A DNA stretch of 20,912 nucleotides from an uncultured Pelosinus sp. (GTDB lineage Bacteria; Bacillota; Negativicutes; UMGS1260). The notes below the pieces were generated by a model. The model ran no database searches. It was not told the origin of the DNA and saw only the letters and a program-made list of their open reading frames with translations. The stretch covers positions 1-20,912 of the forward strand of contig URQW01000050.1 in assembly GCA_900550105.1 (NCBI GenBank). The letters run 5' to 3'. This document shows positions 14,117 through 20,912 of this stretch, in pieces; the stretch's first letter is position 1; each line of letters opens with the position of its first letter. Made by a program: the position numbers and the translations under genes.

Positions 14117-16048
14117 ATGGGAAAAAATTTAGTAGAAAAAATCATTGGTGCACATCTTGTCTCGGGAGAGATGACACCAGGCAGCGAAGTTGGCATTCAC
14201 GTAGATCAGACCTTAACGCAAGATGCCCTTGGTACCATGGCATATTTACAATTTGAATCTATGGGGATTGATCGAGTTAAGACGCTTTCAGTATCGTATA
14301 TTGATCATAATACGTTGCAAGATGGTTTTGAAAATGCTGATGATCATCAATATTTGCAGACTGTAGCCGATAAATATGGGATTAAATGTTCTAAGGTCGG
14401 AAATGGTATTTGTCACCAGATTCATGTAGAAAGAGTGAGTCGTCCCGGTGAAGTGCTCATTGGTTCAGACAGTCATACGCCTACTTCTGGCGCGGTAGGA
14501 ATGTTGGCGATTGGTGTTGGTGGTCTTGATGTTGCTGTAGCGATGGCAGGCGGTCCTTTCTATCTTACTTACCCCAAAGTTATCCGAGTAAATTTAGAAG
14601 GAAAACTGCAGCCTTGGTGTTCGGCAAAAGATATTGTGCTCGAAATGTTGAAAATTCTCACTACGAAAGGGAATGTGGGAACATTAATTGAATATGGCGG
14701 CACTGGTCTAGCTCATCTTACCGTACCAGAGCGGGCCACGATTACGAATATGGGAGCAGAAATGGGAGTTACGACTTCTATATTCCCAAGTGATGAATTG
14801 ACTCATACTTTCTTTAAAGCGCAAGAGCGCGAAGGCGATTGGCAAGAACTAAAACCTGATGCAGATGCTAAGTATGATCAGGTGATTACTTTGGATCTTG
14901 CAGCAATTCAGCCTAATGTCGCTTGTCCTCATTCGCCTGATAATGTAAAAACGATCCGAGAAATTGAAGGCTTAGAAGTGAACCAAGTTCTTGTTGGTAG
15001 CTGCACGAACTCTTCCTATCGTGATCTGATGATGGTTGCCGCTATGTTAAAAGGCAAAAAAGTACATCCTAAAGTAAGTTTCGGCGTTGCACCAGGAAGT
15101 AAGCAGGTTCTTGCGATGATTGCTGAAAATGGTGCACTTGGCGATTTAATTGCAGCGGGAGCGCGGATTTTAGAAACTGCCTGCGGTTTTTGTGTTGGCT
15201 GTGGACAGGCTCCGCAAACAAAAGCAGTATCCCTTAGAACCAATAACCGTAACTATGAAGGACGCAGCGGCACGAAAGATGCAAATGTGTATCTAGTAAG
15301 CCCGGAAACCGCAGTGGCTGCTGCATTGACAGGAAAAGTTACGGATCCTCGTGACTTAGCGCTTGATTATCCGCAAATTGTATTGCCGGAAAAATATCTT
15401 ATTGACGACAGTTTGATGATTGAACCATCCTGTCAGTCTGATATCGAAGTATTTCGCGGACCAAATATTGGTGAGCCGCCGAAAAATACAGCAATGCCAG
15501 AAACACTGACAGCGAAGGTTTCGATCAAGGTCGGCGATAAGATTACTACCGATCATATTATGCCTGCTGGACCTTATTTGAAATATCGCTCAAATGTGCC
15601 TAAATATTCGGGATATGTATTTTATCATATAGATCCGACTTTTTCGGAAAAATGTAAAGCCAATAAACAAGCCGGATTTGATTCAGTCATCGTAGCCGGA
15701 TTAAGTTATGGACAAGGCTCTTCCCGGGAACATGCAGCGCTTTGCCCGATGTATTTAGGCGTTCGTCTGCTGTTAGCCAAGAGCGCCGAACGAATTCACT
15801 CCGCTAATTTAATTAACTTTGGGATTTTGCAGTTGACCTTTGTAGATGATGCCGATTATGACCGCTTGCAAGACGGCGATGAGGTTGTAGTAGAAAACGT
15901 CTATGAAGCCGTCCAGTCAGAATTGATTACCGTGCTTAACAAAACACAAGGTTATAGCTTTAAAACAAGATGTTTGCTGACAAATCGCCAAAGAGAGATT
16001 GTGCTTAGCGGAGGTCTGTTGAATTACGCTGCTAAGGGCGGAAAATAA
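14117..16048 (+). CDS. Aconitate hydratase (aconitase family)
   Basis: A 643-residue single-chain aconitase of the short bacterial type, which interconverts citrate, cis-aconitate and isocitrate through a 4Fe-4S cluster. Cluster ligands are C296 (VGSCTNSS) and C356 and C359 (ETACGFCVGCG), with an additional C362. IGSDSHTPTSGAVG is near the N terminus. The C-terminal swivel domain has TTDHIMPAGPYLKYRSN and the substrate-arginine loop LSYGQGSSREHAA. I start at ATG 14117 behind GGAGG 14105-14109; an in-frame ATG at 14099 would put that ribosome site inside the gene. As first gene after the LysR regulator it probably feeds a citrate or aconitate pathway. Hydration of mesaconate to citramalate is an alternative role. 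Confidence 0.92.
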   Translation: MGKNLVEKIIGAHLVSGEMTPGSEVGIHVDQTLTQDALGTMAYLQFESMGIDRVKTLSVSYIDHNTLQDGFENADDHQYLQTVADKYGIKCSKVGNGICHQIHVERVSRPGEVLIGSDSHTPTSGAVGMLAIGVGGLDVAVAMAGGPFYLTYPKVIRVNLEGKLQPWCSAKDIVLEMLKILTTKGNVGTLIEYGGTGLAHLTVPERATITNMGAEMGVTTSIFPSDELTHTFFKAQEREGDWQELKPDADAKYDQVITLDLAAIQPNVACPHSPDNVKTIREIEGLEVNQVLVGSCTNSSYRDLMMVAAMLKGKKVHPKVSFGVAPGSKQVLAMIAENGALGDLIAAGARILETACGFCVGCGQAPQTKAVSLRTNNRNYEGRSGTKDANVYLVSPETAVAAALTGKVTDPRDLALDYPQIVLPEKYLIDDSLMIEPSCQSDIEVFRGPNIGEPPKNTAMPETLTAKVSIKVGDKITTDHIMPAGPYLKYRSNVPKYSGYVFYHIDPTFSEKCKANKQAGFDSVIVAGLSYGQGSSREHAALCPMYLGVRLLLAKSAERIHSANLINFGILQLTFVDDADYDRLQDGDEVVVENVYEAVQSELITVLNKTQGYSFKTRCLLTNRQREIVLSGGLLNYAAKGGK

Positions 16049-16068
16049 GCATCGAAGGATGTGGACAA

Positions 16069-17232
16069 ATGAAAGAGTATGTAAAAATCCCAGCATTATA
16101 TATGCGTGGCGGCACCAGTAAAGGTGTTTATCTAATGACGAAAGATTTGCCGGAAGATCCTGCGAAGCGTGATGAAGTCATTTTGGCGATTTACGGTAGT
16201 CCTGATATTCGCCAGATTAACGGGATGGGCGGGGCTGATCCTTTAACAAGCAAGGTAGCTCTTCTTAGTGTTTCCGAGCGTGAAAATGTGGATATTGACT
16301 ACACTTTTGGTTATGTGGGGATTCAGGATCGCGTTGTCGATTATGAAGGGAATTGTGGTAATATTTCATCAGGCGTAGGGGTTTATGCTATTTTACAAGG
16401 CCTTGTGAAAGCAGTAGAACCTATCACTTCTGTTAGGATTTACAACACAAATACAAAGAAAATTATTGAAGCATCGATCCCTGTGAAAGATGGCGAGGTT
16501 GTTACAGAGGGGGATTATGCAATTGACGGCGTGCCAGGAACAGGTGCTAAGATTGTACTCAATTTTTTGAATTCCGGTGGGGCAAAAACAGGAAAGTTGT
16601 TGCCAACAGGGAATGTGGTAGATGAAATTACGTTAAAAACAGGGAAAAAGGTACGAGTTAGTTTAGTCGATGCTGCCAATCCTTCTATATTTGTGAAGGC
16701 GGAAGATATTGGGCTTACTGGCTTGGAGTTGCCCCAGGATACGGAAACAAATCCGGAAATTTTAGCGATAATGGAAGATTTGCGTACGACAGCTGGTGTC
16801 ATGATGGGACTTGCTGATAGTAAAGAAAAAGTTGGCCCAGCTGTACCTAAAGTTGCTTTTGTAGCTGCACCTAAGACGTATAAAACGACTACAGGAGCTG
16901 AAATACGCGCAGAAGAGATTGACTTGGTTGCTCGTACTAAGGCAATGGCTGTGCTGCATAAAGCGTATGCAGTCACTGGCGGAATTTGTGCATCGACAGC
17001 TGCTTTGATTGACGGGACTGTAGTCAATGAAATTGTAAGTGAAACAGCGAAAAAAAGCGGAATTGTCCGTCTAGGCCATCCGTCCGGTGTGCTAGGCTTT
17101 GAAATCGAGCTTCTAAATGAACAGAAAAAGTGGAATTTGGTCAAGGCTGGGGTCAGTCGTACAGCCAAGCCCATAATGGAAGGTTTTGTATACGTTTCAC
17201 GCAAGGTTTTTCATGGTGAAGAGCCAAAATAA
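16069..17232 (+). CDS. PrpF-family isomerase (2-methylaconitate/aconitate cis-trans isomerase-like)
   Basis: A 387-residue protein with the PrpF fold, related to diaminopimelate epimerase. Family signatures are YMRGGTSKGVY at the start, LTSKVALLS with K62, and NCGNISSGVG with C96, which correspond to the active-site lysine and cysteine region of PrpF. Family members move a double bond in 2-methylaconitate (PrpF), 3-methylitaconate or aconitate. No prpB/prpC genes are present and the partner is an aconitase, so a cis/trans-aconitate isomerase role is attractive; the substrate cannot be read from sequence. It is 20 bases after the aconitase gene, with GGATGTGG as ribosome site. Confidence 0.88.
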   Translation: MKEYVKIPALYMRGGTSKGVYLMTKDLPEDPAKRDEVILAIYGSPDIRQINGMGGADPLTSKVALLSVSERENVDIDYTFGYVGIQDRVVDYEGNCGNISSGVGVYAILQGLVKAVEPITSVRIYNTNTKKIIEASIPVKDGEVVTEGDYAIDGVPGTGAKIVLNFLNSGGAKTGKLLPTGNVVDEITLKTGKKVRVSLVDAANPSIFVKAEDIGLTGLELPQDTETNPEILAIMEDLRTTAGVMMGLADSKEKVGPAVPKVAFVAAPKTYKTTTGAEIRAEEIDLVARTKAMAVLHKAYAVTGGICASTAALIDGTVVNEIVSETAKKSGIVRLGHPSGVLGFEIELLNEQKKWNLVKAGVSRTAKPIMEGFVYVSRKVFHGEEPK

Positions 17233-17257
17233 AAAGTGAATTGTAGGAGGAAAAGGC

Positions 17258-18718
17258 ATGTCGGAAGTTATAAAAAAGAATCCCTATAAGCCAATTCATA
17301 TTGGTATTGCGTTAGCTATATTAATCGGTATCGTTTTGCTGCCAAATCCTGATGGTTTGTCAATTGCTGGGCACAGAATGCTTGGAGTCCTTGCTTTTGC
17401 TGTGTATATTTGGATTTCAGAAGCAATGCCTTTTCCTGTTAGTGGTATAGCAATTACTTTTTTAATGATTATGCTGCTTGGATTATCACCGGAAAAAGGC
17501 GTTTCAGGCAAACTTTTAGGAACTGGGAAAGCGATTCCTATGGCTATGTCAGGTTTTGTGAATTCGGGCTGGGTCTTGGTTGCTGCCGGACTTTTCTTAG
17601 CAGAAGCTGTTCGATTTACTGGGCTTGATCGTCGAATCGCTGTTAATATTCTGCGAGTTGTTGGGACAGAACCAAAGAAAATTATTGGCGGCATGATTAT
17701 TGCCGGATTTTTGCTGTCTTTTATCATTCCATCGATTGCGGCACGGGCGGCAGCTTTGATTCCAGTGGCATTAGGTCTTATTACTGCGCTGAAAGTAGAT
17801 AAAAAAAGTGCTTTTGCCAAGCAAATTATGTTAGTTACGGGCTTTACTGCAGCGATTACTGGCGGGACAGTTTTGACGGCAGGTGCCCCAAATCCATTTA
17901 CAGTAGGTCTGTTAGCTAGCCAATTGAATCACACAATTACTTGGCTAGACTGGTTTATTTATGCTGGACCGTTTACTGTGGTTTTGGGAATTATTATGTA
18001 TGTGCTGGTTATTACCATGAATAAATTTGAAAAGCTAGAAGGCGGCGAGGCGCTCATTGCTAAGTATATGACCGAACTTGGTCCGATGACTTCGAAAGAA
18101 AAGCGGATTGGTTGGATTTTTGCCTTTACTATTTTGCTTTGGGGTACTGAGCATACTCACCATATTGATGCGAACACGATTACCGTATTTGCAGCATTAC
18201 TAATTTTCCTGACACAGGTGGCTACCTGGAAAGAAATGAGCGATCGTGTTGGCTGGGGTACTTTAGTTTTATTCGGTGCCGGTATTACGATCGGGGAAGT
18301 GCTTCTTAAGACGGGGGCTGCGGCCTGGGCTGCCAATGCTGCCCTGGGGCATATGGGGCTGCAATCAATGAGTGCTGCCATGATTCTTGCCACTATTTCA
18401 GTGCCGATTATCGTCATTCGTGTTGCTTTTTCTAGTATTGTCGCATTAGCAGCCATTGTTGTACCTACCATGCTCGGCTTATTGACTAACTTTAATAATC
18501 CTGATATTCCTATCTGGAGTGTCACTTTGATATCGTCATTTTTGGTTTACTTTTCCTTCTTATTGCCAGTTAATACGCCGGCAACCCTGTTGACTTATTC
18601 TACGGGGACCTATGAACAAAGTGATATGCTTAAAATTGGCATTCCGCTTACTTTATTAGGTTTGGGAGCGTATATTTTATTTGTTAACACCTATTGGCAT
18701 TGGCTGGGATTAATTTAA
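17258..18718 (+). CDS. DASS/SLC13-family di- or tricarboxylate transporter
   Basis: A 486-residue integral membrane protein with about 11-12 hydrophobic segments. It belongs to the divalent anion:sodium symporter family, which includes CitT and INDY. The region GGTVLTAGAPNPFTVGLL (near residue 200) and LPVNTPATLLTYSTG (near residue 436) correspond to the two re-entrant substrate/sodium-binding loops, where the family has SNT or related motifs. AGGAGG precedes ATG 17258, 25 bases after the isomerase gene. Cotranscription with aconitase and isomerase suggests uptake of aconitate, citrate or tricarballylate, or antiport with a product. Confidence 0.9.
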   Translation: MSEVIKKNPYKPIHIGIALAILIGIVLLPNPDGLSIAGHRMLGVLAFAVYIWISEAMPFPVSGIAITFLMIMLLGLSPEKGVSGKLLGTGKAIPMAMSGFVNSGWVLVAAGLFLAEAVRFTGLDRRIAVNILRVVGTEPKKIIGGMIIAGFLLSFIIPSIAARAAALIPVALGLITALKVDKKSAFAKQIMLVTGFTAAITGGTVLTAGAPNPFTVGLLASQLNHTITWLDWFIYAGPFTVVLGIIMYVLVITMNKFEKLEGGEALIAKYMTELGPMTSKEKRIGWIFAFTILLWGTEHTHHIDANTITVFAALLIFLTQVATWKEMSDRVGWGTLVLFGAGITIGEVLLKTGAAAWAANAALGHMGLQSMSAAMILATISVPIIVIRVAFSSIVALAAIVVPTMLGLLTNFNNPDIPIWSVTLISSFLVYFSFLLPVNTPATLLTYSTGTYEQSDMLKIGIPLTLLGLGAYILFVNTYWHWLGLI

Positions 18719-18727
18719 TTCATTAAT

Positions 18728-18754
18728 AGTAGGGGCTTTATGCCCCTGCTCTTT
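18728..18754 (+). terminator. Terminator after the transporter gene
   Basis: AGTAGGGGC (18728-18736) and GCCCCTGCT (18742-18750) form a 9-bp stem with one G-T pair and a TTTAT loop, followed by CTTTT. It may only be partial, since the chemoreceptor starts 29 bases later with no clear promoter. Confidence 0.75.
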
Positions 18755-18782
18755 TCATAGTCGCTAAGAGAGAGGATTCGTT

Positions 18783-20813
18783 ATGAAAATAAACACTGTG
18801 CGTATTCGTCTTCTCCTTTTATTTATACCGCTTTTTGCGGTTTCTTTTATTGTGCTTTCCGGTACTAGTTATTATTTGGCTATGAAAGCATTAGAACAAA
18901 GTAATCGAGAAGTTATCAATTCCATTGATTCCGATTACTCCAATCAAGTGAAAACACTTATTAGTAAACGGGTCACTGAACTAGAAGATTTGGCTTCGCA
19001 GGAAGCGATTCAAAAGAATACCGATTCAGCTAAAGTGGTAAGTATTTTAAAGGAAATGAAGCAGCGTACCGGCGATTTTGATAATATTAACTGTTTGCAG
19101 CCTAGTGGCAAAGGTGTCAGGTTTGATGGATCCACTACGGATGTATCTGATAAAGAGTATGTAAAAAACGTTGTAAAAACTCACAAACTATATATTTCTG
19201 ATCCCATGTTGACAAGGGGAACAGGAAAGCTGGGCCTGATTATTGCAGTGCCAGTCATCGAAAACGGCATGTTGACTGGGATCGTTACAGGCAATGTATC
19301 ACTAGAGCATGTTACAAGTTTAATTCAGGATAAGAAGGTTAAGGAAACTGGCTTTATTACTATTTTAGATCAACATGGCATTATTATTTCTCATGCACAA
19401 AAGCCAGAATTGAATGGTCAGATCAATATTACGAAAAAACAAATTGATCCGAGTTTTAAAACTGTTTTGCAAGAAGTAGATGAGCGGATGCTTGCTTTAT
19501 TTCATGAAGCGGAGCAGGGACGACAAAGTAGTGGTCAATATACAAACTTTGATGGAGTAGTGCATCATGGGATTGCATCTTCAGTAGATTTAGGTGGCGG
19601 ACAAAAATGGGTAGTTTTTGTTTCGGCGCCAGAGCAGGAAATCGCAGCAGCAACGAATCAACTATCGCGTGTTCTACTAGTGATTTCTGCAATGTTTTTG
19701 CTATTGTCGGTTGCATTGATTGTTTTTTTCAGCAGGAAGTTTTCTTCGCCGATTCGCGAAATTCGCGATGAGTGTCTATTATTGGCTAAAGGCGATTTTA
19801 GAAGGCGGGAAGTAAAAGTTCAATCTCATGATGAAATTGGACAGCTTAGTACAGGCTTTATTACTATGAAAAATAATTTAGGTAACTTAGTCGGCCAGGT
19901 ACAAGACAAGTCAGATCATTTGGCGGCGGCAAGTGAAGAGTTTCTTGCCAGTGCGCAACAATCCTCTGAAGCTTCGTTACAAGTTGCTGAATCTATCACA
20001 AAAATTGCAGCAGGAACCGCCGATACAGCAGTATTGTCTAATAAGATTGCCACAATTACGCGGCAAATTTCTGAAAGGACAGAGCAGATTTCTTCTGCAA
20101 GCGACGCTATGGTTGACATAGCTCGTAATACATCGCAACAGGCAACACGAGGTACTGTTGCTGTAGAAGAAGCTGTTGCACAAATGCAGCAAATTGGCAA
20201 AGGTTCCGAAGAGGTAGAACAAGCTGTTGCTAAATTGGCCGAAGGTTCGATGGAGATTGGTAATATTGTCAATTTGATTTCTCAAATTGCCGGACAAACG
20301 AATTTATTGGCTTTAAATGCAGCGATTGAAGCAGCAAGAGCCGGTGAACATGGTCGTGGTTTTGCGGTCGTTGCCGAGGAGGTTCGGAAATTAGCCGAAG
20401 CTTCTAACCAAGCAGCGCAGCAGATCGGCGCTTTGATTCAAACGAATCAGCAAAATATGAATCAAGCTGTCGTAACAATGGAGTCTGGAACAAAAGGAAT
20501 TCGGCGCGGAATTGAAGTGGTAACGTCAACTGGAACAACTTTTCAGGAAATTGTCCAATCGATTGTGGTATTGTCACGACAGATTACAGAATTCTCAACA
20601 GCCATTCATCAAGTTACCGAACATAGTAAAGGGTTGGTTGATCTTGTTTGTGATATAGATCGAATTACGAAAGACAATGCAGCTGAAACAGAAACGATTT
20701 CTGCTGCTGCCCAAGAACAAGCCGCCGCTTTAGGTGAGATAGCCGAAGCAAGTCGTTCTTTAGCTCAATTAGCTGGCGATTTAAGTGAAAATGTGAATCA
20801 ATTTTTAATATGA
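18783..20813 (+). CDS. Methyl-accepting chemotaxis protein with dCACHE sensor
   Basis: A 676-residue chemoreceptor. A first membrane helix at about 8-33 and a second at about 296-316 flank an external double-CACHE-like sensor that includes KEYVKNVVKTHKLYISDPML and LIIAVPVIENGMLTGIVTG. A HAMP domain (about 317-370) and the long coiled-coil signalling domain follow. The highly conserved tip QTNLLALNAAIEAARAGEHG is near residue 503. No C-terminal CheR/CheB tether pentapeptide is seen. Its position between a carboxylate transporter and a second citrate-lyase gene suggests it senses the same carboxylate; that is inference. The ribosome site is GAGAGGA before ATG 18783. Confidence 0.93.
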   Translation: MKINTVRIRLLLLFIPLFAVSFIVLSGTSYYLAMKALEQSNREVINSIDSDYSNQVKTLISKRVTELEDLASQEAIQKNTDSAKVVSILKEMKQRTGDFDNINCLQPSGKGVRFDGSTTDVSDKEYVKNVVKTHKLYISDPMLTRGTGKLGLIIAVPVIENGMLTGIVTGNVSLEHVTSLIQDKKVKETGFITILDQHGIIISHAQKPELNGQINITKKQIDPSFKTVLQEVDERMLALFHEAEQGRQSSGQYTNFDGVVHHGIASSVDLGGGQKWVVFVSAPEQEIAAATNQLSRVLLVISAMFLLLSVALIVFFSRKFSSPIREIRDECLLLAKGDFRRREVKVQSHDEIGQLSTGFITMKNNLGNLVGQVQDKSDHLAAASEEFLASAQQSSEASLQVAESITKIAAGTADTAVLSNKIATITRQISERTEQISSASDAMVDIARNTSQQATRGTVAVEEAVAQMQQIGKGSEEVEQAVAKLAEGSMEIGNIVNLISQIAGQTNLLALNAAIEAARAGEHGRGFAVVAEEVRKLAEASNQAAQQIGALIQTNQQNMNQAVVTMESGTKGIRRGIEVVTSTGTTFQEIVQSIVVLSRQITEFSTAIHQVTEHSKGLVDLVCDIDRITKDNAAETETISAAAQEQAAALGEIAEASRSLAQLAGDLSENVNQFLI

Positions 20814-20851
20814 AGTTATTAGAATTTTAGTATGAATATGGAGGGATCGAA

Positions 20852-20912
20852 GTGAGTCAAATTGTACAAATGGCGGTTGCCGGCACGATGGAGTCCAATG
20901 ATATTTATATCA
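20852..20912 (+). CDS. citD: Second citrate lyase acyl carrier protein (N-terminal fragment)
   Basis: An open frame runs from GTG 20852 to the window end (20 codons), behind a GGAGGG site at 20840-20845. It reads SQIVQMAVAGTMESNDIYI, which matches the CitD N terminus. AGTMESNDI parallels AGTLESNDI of the copy at 4433, placing the prosthetic-group serine at S15. This is the start of a second lyase gene set; citE and citF would be expected just beyond the window. Following the aconitase-isomerase-transporter-chemoreceptor genes, it probably encodes true citrate lyase. Only the start is visible, so assignment rests on this motif. Confidence 0.8.
   Translation, partial: MSQIVQMAVAGTMESNDIYI

Noticed and set aside
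16515..17204. 229-codon open frame on the - strand opposite the PrpF-family gene
   Set aside because: It lies wholly opposite a well-conserved gene and its serine/proline/alanine-rich product is typical of an antisense shadow frame. The same holds for the long - strand frames opposite citF (6683-7117) and the transporter (17296-17820).
1..20912. CRISPR arrays, insertion sequences or phage genes
   Set aside because: I saw no regularly spaced repeats, transposase or integrase sequence, or terminal inverted repeats anywhere in the window.

Overview
The window looks like chromosomal DNA of an anaerobic, amino-acid-fermenting member of the Firmicutes, probably a Negativicute (Sporomusa/Anaeromusa-like). 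The evidence is glutamate mutase and methylaspartase genes, strong AGGAGG ribosome sites, Firmicutes-type promoters and terminators, and a stand-alone YidC and YwbE. The genus is inference.

Region 1 (2-8178, + strand) is a glutamate-fermentation operon of the methylaspartate pathway. It holds the end of glmL (mutase reactivation), glmE (mutase large subunit), mal (methylaspartate ammonia-lyase, broken by one extra base), an uncharacterised P-loop NTPase fused to an alanyl-tRNA-synthetase-like second additional domain, and a citrate-lyase-family set citD-citE-citF-citC. In this setting the lyase probably cleaves citramalate to acetate and pyruvate. Region 2 (8189-9504) is a malic enzyme gene with its own promoter.

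Region 3 (9505-10359) has a near-perfect promoter embedded in a long inverted repeat, a second strong promoter, tRNA-Pro(UGG) and tRNA-Gly(UCC), a terminator and about 445 bases with no recognisable gene. Region 4 (10360-12124) has a PaaG-like enoyl-CoA hydratase/isomerase, an iron-sulfur-flavoprotein-like reductase, a structured leader and a ywbE-family gene. Convergent to it is an orphan yidC on the - strand.

Region 5 (13063-20912) looks like a tricarboxylate-use module. A LysR regulator (-) is divergent from an aconitase, a PrpF-family isomerase, a DASS anion transporter, a chemoreceptor, and then the first 20 codons of a second citD cut by the window end. A coherent reading is uptake of aconitate (or a related tricarboxylate), isomerisation and hydration to citrate, and cleavage by a second citrate lyase. 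The window would then hold two paralogous biotin-independent lyase systems, one for citramalate and one for citrate. That division of labour is inference from gene context.
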